Source of the DNA: an uncultured Thermoanaerobaculia bacterium
GTDB taxonomy: Bacteria; Acidobacteriota; Thermoanaerobaculia; Multivoradales; Multivoraceae
DNA length: 64,000 nt
Direction of reading: 5' to 3'
NCBI GenBank assembly: GCA_951812325.1
Contig: OX638294.1
Coordinates: 1 to 64,000, forward strand
In this document: one piece after another, positions 32,112 to 40,174 of the stretch
How positions within the stretch are numbered: position 1 is the stretch's first letter
Layout of the letters: each line of letters starts with the position of its first letter
Notes under the pieces: model-generated
The model's input: the letters and a program-made list of their open reading frames with translations, nothing else
Told to the model about the DNA's origin: nothing
The model's database searches: none
Program-made: the position numbers and the translations under genes

Positions 32112-34027
32112 GCGGCCTGCCCTCCTTCGAGCTCAGCGGCCGATTTCGGCTCGTAGTCCTTCTTGCCGCCCAGACTGCTGAGCCAGAAGACGACGCCGAG
32201 CAGGCCGAAGAAGATGAGCACGGTGACCGAGACGACCTGGGTGGCGAAGCCGAGACTGGGTGTGTAGGCGTCCGGGGACGTGTCGAGGACCACGCCGTAG
32301 ACGTGCCATTCCTGACGCAGGCCGGAGCGGACGTAGCCCATCAGTCCCATCAACCAGGTGAAGCTGAGCGCGATGAAGATCAGGGCGTACTGCGAGATCG
32401 CGGGCATCTTGCCCCAATGAGTCTCGCCTTCTTGCCGGGCGTTCCGGTACAAGGGCAAGTCGATGATCGTGATCACGGCCATCGCGGCGAGCACGGAGTA
32501 GACCTGGGGTATCGCGAAGCGAACGCGCGTCGCGGCGTCCACCTGGTAGCCGTAGATGCCGAAGAAGATGACGAGGGCCGCCGCGGCTGAGAAGACGATC
32601 GCCTGGGCGCGAGTGAGGAGTTGCTTCTGCGGGTGGAGGGACAGCCTGCCGGTCCGCCGGTAGAGGAGGAAGCTCATGTAGGTCGAGAGGATGAGGATGT
32701 TGACCGCCGTGTTCTTGGCCGACATCTGCCCGAGGACGGCGAGCTGCGGGTGGCTGTTGCCGCCCATCGCGGCGATCTCGGAAACGGACGCGATCGCGTA
32801 CCGCGGCGTCGCCCAGACGGCGAAGCAGAGGGCGATCGCGATCAGCAGCCACTTGATGAACTTCTGGAAGTGGACGGTGCCCTCGATCCTCCCCATCCCC
32901 AGCCACAGGTAGTAGTTCGCGCCCAGGAACAGATTGCCGATCAGTGCCGCCTGAATGACGAAGAGCCAGGAGAAAGTGCTGCCCATCATCTGGATGCCCA
33001 TCGTCTGGCTGTAGGCGTAGATCTCGCTCGCCAGGTAGTAGCCGGCGAAGGGCAGCGGCAGAAACGCGATGATCGCGACGAAGTTGCCGATGTAGCCCAT
33101 CCAGTCGAAGTGGGCCTTCTCCTCGTCGGTCTTCGCCCGGAGGTAGCGGAAGGCCGCGTAGGCGGCGGCAATCGAGCCGCCGAAGGCGACGTTGGCGATG
33201 ATCCGGTGGATGTTGATCGGCATCCAGGTGAAATTGAAGAAAGCGTCCCGCAAACTGAGAAGGGCGCCGCTCTCGGAGACCGCCGAGACGAAGTCCGGGA
33301 CGCCGTCGCCGTCCACGTCCTCCCGTTTGCCGGGCGACATCATGAAGGTCAGCCATGCGTTGGCGATGAACATGATCGCGGTGCCGACGATGTTCAGCAT
33401 GAAGCCGAGGAACAGGTGCACCTTCGGCCCGAACTTGCCCCAGCCGTAGTAGTAGCTGTAGAGGAACAGCGCCTCGAGGAAGAACAGCAGCACATACGGC
33501 AGGAAGGTCGGCGAGAAGATGTGCATCAGGTAGTTCGTGAACTTCGGGTAGAGGATGATCAGCCCGAAGGTCAGGAACGCGCCGAAGGTGGCGGTCATCG
33601 AGAACGAAACGGAGAGCAGCTTGGTGAACTCGTAGGCCAGCTTGTTGTAGCGCTCTTCCTTCTTCACGTAGCCGATGAACTCGATGATGAAGGCGAACAG
33701 GGGCACCGCGAGGACGAACGCCGCGAACAGCAGGTGGAGCTGCGCCAGCACCCACACGGTGACCCGGCTGCCGACGAAGGGCACCGAGCGGTACTCGGCC
33801 TCTTCGTAGGGAAGGGCTCTCGCCTCCGCCTCGTCGGCCGCCTGCTCGTCCGCGATGCCCTGTTGGCGCGGCGTGAGTTCGGCTTGGCCCAGGGCTTCCT
33901 CGGCCGCCGCCTGGCGATCGGGCTGGCGGTACTCGTTGTCCACCAGGAAGCCGCCCAGGCGGACCGTGACGATCACCGACACGAAGGCGAGAACGCCGAT
34001 GCCGAAGAGGATCTTGTTTCTGCTCAC
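32108..34027 (-). CDS. Divergent cytochrome bd oxidase subunit I (CydA-like)
   Basis: The 639-residue integral membrane protein has a CydA-type helix bundle. Conserved features are His98 in VWVLAQLHLLF (high-spin haem-type ligand position), FFLEALFLYSYYYGW (the Glu of helix III, Glu185) and His274 in NIHRIIANVAFGG (haem b558-type ligand). The GRQPW quinol-loop motif of canonical CydA is not preserved: the matching segment reads FAVWATPRYAIASV. There is a soluble insertion of about 60 residues between the first helix and the His98 helix. No CydB gene is adjacent. The GTG start at 34027 is preceded by GGAGAG; the gene follows the ActE-like gene by 22 bases and is coupled to a cytochrome c gene. 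It may be an oxygen reductase fed by cytochrome c rather than by quinol. Confidence 0.85.
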   Translation of the reverse strand: MSRNKILFGIGVLAFVSVIVTVRLGGFLVDNEYRQPDRQAAAEEALGQAELTPRQQGIADEQAADEAEARALPYEEAEYRSVPFVGSRVTVWVLAQLHLLFAAFVLAVPLFAFIIEFIGYVKKEERYNKLAYEFTKLLSVSFSMTATFGAFLTFGLIILYPKFTNYLMHIFSPTFLPYVLLFFLEALFLYSYYYGWGKFGPKVHLFLGFMLNIVGTAIMFIANAWLTFMMSPGKREDVDGDGVPDFVSAVSESGALLSLRDAFFNFTWMPINIHRIIANVAFGGSIAAAYAAFRYLRAKTDEEKAHFDWMGYIGNFVAIIAFLPLPFAGYYLASEIYAYSQTMGIQMMGSTFSWLFVIQAALIGNLFLGANYYLWLGMGRIEGTVHFQKFIKWLLIAIALCFAVWATPRYAIASVSEIAAMGGNSHPQLAVLGQMSAKNTAVNILILSTYMSFLLYRRTGRLSLHPQKQLLTRAQAIVFSAAAALVIFFGIYGYQVDAATRVRFAIPQVYSVLAAMAVITIIDLPLYRNARQEGETHWGKMPAISQYALIFIALSFTWLMGLMGYVRSGLRQEWHVYGVVLDTSPDAYTPSLGFATQVVSVTVLIFFGLLGVVFWLSSLGGKKDYEPKSAAELEGGQAA

Positions 34028-34049
34028 TGGCTCTCCGCTCCCCGAGGCG

Positions 34050-34811
34050 CTACTGGCGGGCTTCCCGCTCCGCCTGCATCGTCCGGCGTTCTTCCTGCAA
34101 CTCGCGGACGTAGGCGACGATCGCCCAGCGATCCTTGACCCCGAGGGGGTAGCGGTAGCCCGCCATCAGCCCGGAACCGTTCGTGATGATGTCGTAGAGG
34201 CGGCCGTCGCTGTAGCCGGCGCGCAGTTCGTCGTGGAGCGAGGCGGTCGGGGTTGCGGCCCGTTCGAACAGGATGCCCTGGCCGGTGCCGCGTTCGTCGT
34301 GGCAGGGCTGGCAGTAGATCGTGTAGCCCTTCTGTCCGCGGGCCACCAAGTCGCCGGTAACCGGGATCGGCGAAGCTTCGAGAAGGTACCCCTCGTCATC
34401 GCGACCGAACGTCAGGCGGTGGTCGATGTCCAGTTGACCGCGCGCCACCGTCCCGGCGACGGGCTGGCGCATCGCCATCCCGTCGTAGAAGAAGGCGCTC
34501 GCCTCCTGCGGGTCGTAGCGCTCCTGGTAGTCCATGTTCGGGTTCAGGTGGATGGGCGGGTACGGGGAAGGCATGCCCCGGCAGCCGAGCAGGAGCAGCG
34601 CCGCGGCCAGAGCCGCGCCCGCGAAACGCCGGTGTCTCCGGAAGCGCGCGGCATGGCGCCGGCCTGCGGGGAACGCCGAGCCCGCACTGGCCGACCGGGG
34701 AGGCCGACAGATCGGCGCGGCTGGCGAGAGCTGGAGCGCGCCTCGTTGCGGCGGCGCACCGGATGCGGACCGGAAGGTCCGCGCACGCAGGGGTCGCGTG
34801 GCCTCGCGCAT
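34050..34811 (-). CDS. actE: ActE-like monohaem cytochrome c lipoprotein
   Basis: The 253-residue protein has a hydrophobic segment ending in the lipobox LLLGC (Cys77), so it should be an outward-facing lipoprotein. PYPPIHLNPNMDYQERYDPQ follows and is typical of ActE-family proteins of alternative complex III. The haem motif is CQPCHDERGTGQG (167-171), with a Met ligand candidate in GLMAGY. The N-terminus before the lipobox is unusually long and Arg-rich (about 60 residues). The ATG at 34811 overlaps the ActB stop (TGATG), but no better in-frame start is seen. It should accept electrons from ActA/ActB-like subunits. Confidence 0.85.
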   Translation of the reverse strand: MREATRPLRARTFRSASGAPPQRGALQLSPAAPICRPPRSASAGSAFPAGRRHAARFRRHRRFAGAALAAALLLLGCRGMPSPYPPIHLNPNMDYQERYDPQEASAFFYDGMAMRQPVAGTVARGQLDIDHRLTFGRDDEGYLLEASPIPVTGDLVARGQKGYTIYCQPCHDERGTGQGILFERAATPTASLHDELRAGYSDGRLYDIITNGSGLMAGYRYPLGVKDRWAIVAYVRELQEERRTMQAEREARQ

Positions 34812-37800
34812 CAGTGCGCGTCCTCGCCGTGGCCGCCGTGGTCGCCCTCGCCGTGGTCGTCGGCCGGCGCCGGGGCGGGCGTGATCTCGCGGTTCGGATG
34901 GCGGATCTTCGCCAGGTAGGTGGTCCGCGGCTTCGTGTGCAGATCGTTGAGCAGGTTGTAGTTGCGGGGGCTCGACTTCGCCTCGACGACCTGGCTTCCA
35001 GCATCCGTGATGTCGCCGAAGCGAATCGCGTCGGCGGGACAGGCCTGCTGGCAGGCGGTGACGACGTCGCCGTCGGCCAGCGGCCGGCCGTCCTGCTTCG
35101 CGTCGACCTTGGCGCGGCTGATCCGCTGGACGCAGTAGGTGCACTTCTCCATCACCCCGCGCGACCGGATCGTGACGTCCGGGTTCTTGCCCAGCTTCAT
35201 CACCTCGGGGGTGTCCTTGGTGAAGTTGAAGTAGTTGAAGCGCCGGACCTTGTACGGGCAGTTGTTCGAGCAGTAGCGGGTGCCGATGCAGCGGTTGTAG
35301 ACCATCGCGTTCAGCCCGTCGTCATCATGGACGGTGGCGGCGACGGGGCAGACCTGCTCGCAGGGCGCGTTCTCGCACTGCATGCAGGGCACCGGCTGGA
35401 AGTTCGTCTGCGGATCGTGGGGAAGCGGGTCGACCAGGCCGTCGGACTCGCCGTCGGCGGAGAAGTAGCGGTCGATGCGCAGCCAGTGCATCTCCCGGCC
35501 CTCCATGACCTGGTCCTTGCCCACGATCGGGACGTTGTTCTCGCTCTGGCAGGCGACGACGCAGGCGTTGCAGCCCGTGCAGGCGTTCAGATCGATCGTC
35601 ATGCCCCACTGGGGCGAGTCGTCGTAGGTCCACTCGTCCCACATCGAGTTCTCGTGGGGCTTCTCGCTGTGGGCGGTGGCGAAGCCCGGGTGCTCCGCGA
35701 AGTGGTCGAGGTCGGCTTCCTTGACCAGGGGCCGACCTTCCAGCGAGTGGTGGTCCTGCGTCTGCGCGAGGGGATAGGACCCGCCGCTCGCCCGGAGCGC
35801 ACAACGACCGACGTGGAGGGCGTCCGAGGTGCGCAGCAGGTAGGCGTTCCTGCCGGGGGTGTGATCTTCGTCGTTCGCGGCGCTGGCGATCCGGCCGCCG
35901 AAACGGCGGCCGTAGCCGAGATCGATCGTGACGCTGTTGTCGGCCTGGCCGGGCACCTGCCACAGCGCCAGTTCGAGCTCCCGGTCGCCGCAGGTCACGG
36001 TGACCAGGTCCTCGTTCTCGAGGCCGAGCGCGCTGGCGGTGGCCGGGCTGACCAGGGCCGCGTTGTCCCAGGTCAGTTTGGTGATCGGGTCCGGGAGTTC
36101 CTGCAGCCAGCCGTTGTTCGCGAAGCGTCCGTCGTGGAGGGCCGCCGAGCAGCGGAAGACGATCTCCATCTCCTCGCCGCGGGCGACCGGGCTGGCAGCG
36201 TCGCCGGCCGCGCGGATGGCGGCGGCACAGTCTTCGGGGGCCACGGGCGCAAGTTCGGCCGGGGGGACGGCGCTGCCTTTCTGTACGCCGTCATGGAGCA
36301 CCCGGCGCCACGCGATCTCGAACTCGGAGAGGGCGACCGGAACCGGCAGGGACATGGGATCGACGGGCGGAGCGTCTGCCTCACCGCTTCCCGCGTCGTC
36401 TTCTTCACCCTCTGCGGCCGGGGTTTCCGCCGCGGCCTCGACGCCGCCGTCGAGCGGCAACCCCAGGATCCCGGACCAGGTCTCCCGGACCAGATCGCGA
36501 CCCTCCCGCGCCTCGCCCAGGGCGATCAGCGCGAGCACCTCGATCGCGCTCCTGGCGCCGTAGAGGGGCTCGATCAGAGGCTGGATCACGCTGGCCGTGC
36601 CGTCGGTCGCGCGGGCGTCGCCCCAGCTCTCGAGATAGTGGGCGAGCGGCACGTGCCAACGCGCGAACCGGCTCGTCTCGTCGCGATGAGTGCCGACGTG
36701 GATCATCGCGCCGGCGCTGTTCAGCTTCTCGAGCGCGGCGGCGAAGTCGAGGTCGGCGGGAGCGCTGTACGCCGGGTTCGCTCCCAGAATGACCAGTCGG
36801 TCGACAGCGCCTTCATTCAGCGCGGCGACCAGGTCGACGAGATCCGCGTCGCTCGAGCTGCCGCTGTCCGGTGTCCGGTGGCAGGTCATCGTCGTGCCGA
36901 CGTTGCCGAGCGCCGAGTTCAGGGCGTGGACCGCGGCGTGAACCTCGGGCGGCTGGCGATCGCCCGCGACGATCAGACCGGCGCCCCGGTGACTCGCCAG
37001 ATCCTCCGCGACGGCCTCCACCCAGGCGTCGTCGATGTCCGCGGCCGGCGTGCCGCCGTCAAGCGGCAATTCCAGGCCGTGGGCGGCGAGGGCGTGTCCC
37101 AGCCGTGCGACGAAGGCGGCGACGCGGCCGCTCTGCACGCGCAGCCGGTGATCCGCGTTGGCGGCCGTGAGCGAGTGGACGCCATCGACGGCGTAGTGGC
37201 GGAGCATTGCCGAAGAGCCGTTGTCGCTCAACCGTCGGGCCTTCGCGTAGCCGCGCAGGTTGCGGACGCTGTCACCTTCCGTACCCAGGAGGTCGGAGTC
37301 CAGGGAGAGCAGGACCTGTGTGCGATCCAGATGGTAGAGGGCATGGTAGTGCGCGCCGGCGACCGATTCGAGACCACGGTCGGCGTTTTCGTCGCTCACC
37401 GGTTGCCAGGTCACCCAGCGCGTCCGGGGGAAGCGTTCGAGCAGGGCCGACCTGAGCCGCAGCAGGGTCGGCGAAGAGGACGGCTCGGCGAGGATTGCCA
37501 GCCCGGCGCCGTCGCTGGCCGGAGCGAGGTCGCCCGCGGTCCAGGCGGCGACGAGATCGTCCCACGACGACGCCTGATCGCCGAATCGCACCGTTCTGGA
37601 GCGGTCCGGGTCGTAGAGGTCGAGGATGGACGACTGCGCCCAGACGCTCGACGCGCCGCCGGACGAGGGGTGGAGTTCGTTGCCCTCGACCTTCGTGGGT
37701 CTGCCGTCGTGGCTCTCCATGACCACGCCGAGGGCCCGGTTCCCGAATGGCATCGTCGTGGCGTAGGCCCGCGGGATGCCGGGAACCATGCCTTCCGGCG

Positions 37801-38059
37801 CGTCGACGTAGGGAACGATGTGTTCCACCGGACGGCGAATCACGTCGCAACCGACCAGACCCGCGAGAGATGCGGTGGAGCCGAGCATGGCGAGCACGCT
37901 GCGCCGGCTGAGACCGTCCCGGAGCAGCGCGGGCGGCGCCTCCGAGGCGCCTTCCGGGAACTCCCGGTGCAGAAACGCGGTGGCCCGCGCGTCGCCCTGC
38001 GCCTGTTCCGGGCTTCGCCAGATCGTCTTCGCCGGTAAACGGCCGTTGCCTGCGCTCAT
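34811..38059 (-). CDS. actB: ActB-like Tat-variant molybdopterin/Fe-S protein of alternative complex III
   Basis: The 1082-residue protein fuses a molybdopterin-oxidoreductase-type domain to a four-cluster Fe-S domain. The N-terminus has IWRSPEQ, FLHREFPEGA and a Tat-like SRRSVLAMLG followed by GLVGC, as in ACIII ActB proteins. The C-terminal part (about 820-1035) has the cysteine groups CTGCNACVVAC, CMQCENAPCEQVC, CIGTRYCSNNC and CTYC...CQQAC, binding three [4Fe-4S] and one [3Fe-4S] clusters in known homologues. In characterised ACIII the B1 half binds no molybdenum. A His-rich tail ends the protein. It starts inside the stop of ActA (ATGA). Confidence 0.93.
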   Translation of the reverse strand: MSAGNGRLPAKTIWRSPEQAQGDARATAFLHREFPEGASEAPPALLRDGLSRRSVLAMLGSTASLAGLVGCDVIRRPVEHIVPYVDAPEGMVPGIPRAYATTMPFGNRALGVVMESHDGRPTKVEGNELHPSSGGASSVWAQSSILDLYDPDRSRTVRFGDQASSWDDLVAAWTAGDLAPASDGAGLAILAEPSSSPTLLRLRSALLERFPRTRWVTWQPVSDENADRGLESVAGAHYHALYHLDRTQVLLSLDSDLLGTEGDSVRNLRGYAKARRLSDNGSSAMLRHYAVDGVHSLTAANADHRLRVQSGRVAAFVARLGHALAAHGLELPLDGGTPAADIDDAWVEAVAEDLASHRGAGLIVAGDRQPPEVHAAVHALNSALGNVGTTMTCHRTPDSGSSSDADLVDLVAALNEGAVDRLVILGANPAYSAPADLDFAAALEKLNSAGAMIHVGTHRDETSRFARWHVPLAHYLESWGDARATDGTASVIQPLIEPLYGARSAIEVLALIALGEAREGRDLVRETWSGILGLPLDGGVEAAAETPAAEGEEDDAGSGEADAPPVDPMSLPVPVALSEFEIAWRRVLHDGVQKGSAVPPAELAPVAPEDCAAAIRAAGDAASPVARGEEMEIVFRCSAALHDGRFANNGWLQELPDPITKLTWDNAALVSPATASALGLENEDLVTVTCGDRELELALWQVPGQADNSVTIDLGYGRRFGGRIASAANDEDHTPGRNAYLLRTSDALHVGRCALRASGGSYPLAQTQDHHSLEGRPLVKEADLDHFAEHPGFATAHSEKPHENSMWDEWTYDDSPQWGMTIDLNACTGCNACVVACQSENNVPIVGKDQVMEGREMHWLRIDRYFSADGESDGLVDPLPHDPQTNFQPVPCMQCENAPCEQVCPVAATVHDDDGLNAMVYNRCIGTRYCSNNCPYKVRRFNYFNFTKDTPEVMKLGKNPDVTIRSRGVMEKCTYCVQRISRAKVDAKQDGRPLADGDVVTACQQACPADAIRFGDITDAGSQVVEAKSSPRNYNLLNDLHTKPRTTYLAKIRHPNREITPAPAPADDHGEGDHGGHGEDAH

Positions 38060-38703
38060 CGATGGCACCCCGTGCAATCCTCGGGCGGTGCGAGGGCGCG
38101 CTCCGCGATCGCCTGTTCGGCGAACGCATCGTGATCGCCCGCGGGCGCCCACTCCATGTCGGTGACCGCGTCGAGCGGCCGCAGATGCGGTCCCGGATCA
38201 CGGTGGCAGTCGAGGCACCAGCTCATGCTGAGTGGCTCCACCTGGGTGACGACCTCCATCTCATGGACGGGGCCGTGGCAGGACCTGCAGCCGACGCCGG
38301 CGCCGACATGGACACTGTGATTGAAGAACGCGTAGTCGGGCAGGTTATGGACGCGGACCCAGCGCATCGGCCGGTCCTGATCCGCGCTCTTGCGGAGCGG
38401 CGCCAGGAGTTCGCTGTCCCGCGCCGCGACGTGGTGGCAGTTCATGCACACCTGGGTGGGCGGGATGTTCGACACCGCCGACTCCTCGACCGAGGAGTGG
38501 CAGTAACGGCAGTCGAGGCCGAACTCGCCCACGTGCAGCTTGTGGCTGTAGGGCACCGGCTGCGTCGGGCGGTAGCCGACATCGGTGTACTCGGGAGAGA
38601 AGTAGTACCAGACGGCGCCGACCGCTGCCGCGCCTGCAATTGGCAGCGCTGCCGCTGCGTACAGCGGCACCTTGAGAGTCCACTTGGGGAAGATCTGTGC
38701 CAC
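38056..38703 (-). CDS. actA: ActA-like pentahaem cytochrome c
   Basis: The 215-residue protein has one N-terminal membrane helix (about 12-33) and five CxxCH haem sites: 65-69, 86-90, 139-143, 163-167 and 210-214. Extra histidines (HKLHVGE, FFNHSVHVG) suit bis-His ligation. This matches the pentahaem ActA of alternative complex III. The start is GTG at 38703 (MAQIFPKWTLKV). It opens the respiratory operon, and the next gene starts in its stop codon. Confidence 0.93.
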   Translation of the reverse strand: MAQIFPKWTLKVPLYAAAALPIAGAAAVGAVWYYFSPEYTDVGYRPTQPVPYSHKLHVGEFGLDCRYCHSSVEESAVSNIPPTQVCMNCHHVAARDSELLAPLRKSADQDRPMRWVRVHNLPDYAFFNHSVHVGAGVGCRSCHGPVHEMEVVTQVEPLSMSWCLDCHRDPGPHLRPLDAVTDMEWAPAGDHDAFAEQAIAERALAPPEDCTGCHR

Positions 38704-38962
38704 AACTTCTGACCCCCGAAGCAGGAAGGAAGCCCTGCGCCCCTCCGAGATCGGGCGGAGTGTACAGCGCGCCGCGAAGGCGGTCAAAGGCTGGCGCAAC
38801 ACCCCCCGGAAGCGACGGGGAACGGGGGCCGCGAATCGAGCGGGAAGTGACCGGGAGGTGAGCGAGACGGTCCGTTCCGGGGATCCGCGGAGGAAGGCGG
38901 AAGATGATCGCGTCGCTCCGGAACCGGAAGCGACCGGGCTGGAGTCGAGATAGTGTGGGGCG
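38704..38962. promoter_or_regulatory. Divergent promoter region between actA and the SCO1-like gene
   Basis: These 259 bases separate two divergently read respiratory genes, so promoters for both must lie here. I see no convincing -35/-10 pair, terminator or operator palindrome. It is GC-rich and contains no supported gene. Confidence 0.45.
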
Positions 38963-39619
38963 GTGTCGGAAGGGGATCCCGAGAGGTCGGACGGGGAGCG
39001 GATTCCGGTCCGTCGCCGGCTGTGGAATCCGTGGTTCCTGGCGGCGCTCGCGGGTGTCGTGCTGATCCCGGCGCTGCGGCCTCTGCTCCGGATCGAGCCG
39101 GATCCGCCGCCGGTGCTGCGCCAGTTGCCCGCGTGGCGGCTGGTGGACCAGGACGGCGAGGCCTTCGGCAGCGCCGAACTCACCGGCGAGGTCTACGTCG
39201 CGTCCTTCCTGTTCACCCGCTGCGCCACGGTCTGCCCGCGGCTGACCGCGGCGGTGAGTCGGCTGGAGCGCCGCTACCGGGAGGAGGGCGTCGAGGGCGT
39301 CCGGCTGGTCAGTTTCTCGGTCGATCCCGCACACGACACCCCGGAGCGGCTCCGCAGCCATGCGCGAAGCCGGCGCCTGGACCTCGCGCGCTGGAGTCTG
39401 CTCACCGGAGACGAGACGAAGGTTCGCTCGCTGGTCGTCGACGGTTTCGCCCTGCCCATCGGCGAGCGGCTCGACCTTGCCGGCGGACTGGTCGACGTGG
39501 CCCACGCGGCACGGCTGGTCCTCGTGGACCGCGGCGGCGGCGTCCGCGGCTACTACGACTCGGATGACGCGGGCCTGGACGAGGTCTTCCATCGCACCCG
39601 GCAGATCCTGGCGGAGTAG
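38963..39619 (+). CDS. SCO1/SenC-like copper chaperone
   Basis: The 218-residue membrane-anchored thioredoxin-fold protein has one N-terminal helix (FLAALAGVVLIPAL). The copper-binding CxxxC is in FTRCATVCPRL, and the third ligand region DLAGGLVDVAHAARLVLVD provides the His. SCO proteins deliver copper to CuA of haem-copper oxidases or keep its cysteines reduced. None of the genes in the adjacent operon encodes an obvious CuA domain, so the client may lie elsewhere. GTG start at 38963; divergent from actA. Confidence 0.9.
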   Translation: MSEGDPERSDGERIPVRRRLWNPWFLAALAGVVLIPALRPLLRIEPDPPPVLRQLPAWRLVDQDGEAFGSAELTGEVYVASFLFTRCATVCPRLTAAVSRLERRYREEGVEGVRLVSFSVDPAHDTPERLRSHARSRRLDLARWSLLTGDETKVRSLVVDGFALPIGERLDLAGGLVDVAHAARLVLVDRGGGVRGYYDSDDAGLDEVFHRTRQILAE

Positions 39620-39658
39620 CGCGGCCCTGGAAGCCATGGAATCAGTGTCGGGGCGACG

Positions 39659-40048
39659 ATGGCGCAGCAGTGGCAGAACTGGTGGAAGCAGGCGCGGCAC
39701 GATCTGGAGCACGCCTCCGCTGCGCGCGGCGAGGGCCGGCACGACTGGGCCTGCTTCGCCGCGCATCAGGCTGCGGAGAAGGCGGTGAAGGCGCTGCACC
39801 TGGCACACGGCCAGGAAGCCCGGGGGCGCGCGATCGTACGTCTTCTGGCCGACCTGCCCGAAGTCCCGCCTGACGAACTCGTCGAGGCCGCCATCACTCT
39901 CGACTCCTTCTACATTCCGGCCCGCTATCCGAACGGTCACGAGGAAGGCGCACCGTTCGAGCACTACGGGCCGATCCACAGCGACCTGGGGCTCCGTCTT
40001 GCCGGTCACATCCACGACTTCGTCGGTCAAGCGCTGGCCGAGTACTGA
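39659..40048 (+). CDS. HEPN domain protein
   Basis: The 129-residue helical protein has WWKQARHDLEHA, DWACFAAHQAAEKAVKALHLA and LDSFYIPARYPNG, matching the PF05168 HEPN family. These proteins usually pair with a minimal nucleotidyltransferase (MNT) as a toxin-antitoxin unit, but no MNT gene is adjacent. It lies tail-to-tail with the Hhe-like defence gene. Confidence 0.88.
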   Translation: MAQQWQNWWKQARHDLEHASAARGEGRHDWACFAAHQAAEKAVKALHLAHGQEARGRAIVRLLADLPEVPPDELVEAAITLDSFYIPARYPNGHEEGAPFEHYGPIHSDLGLRLAGHIHDFVGQALAEY

Positions 40049-40174
40049 GGCCGTCCTCGGCGCGCTGGAAGCCTGGACCGTTCGAGCGGCAGAGCGCGGG
40101 CGGCCTCCATCGCGCACTTGTAGTCCTTGTCTTGCGCCGGACGCGCCGGCGTCAGCGCCAACACCTGCTTCGAC

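Noticed and set aside
34811..38059. Molybdenum-dependent reductase (for example nitrate or polysulfide reductase)
   Set aside because: The Tat-like N-terminus, fusion to the four-cluster domain and neighbouring pentahaem ActA fit alternative complex III ActB, whose molybdopterin-type half binds no cofactor.
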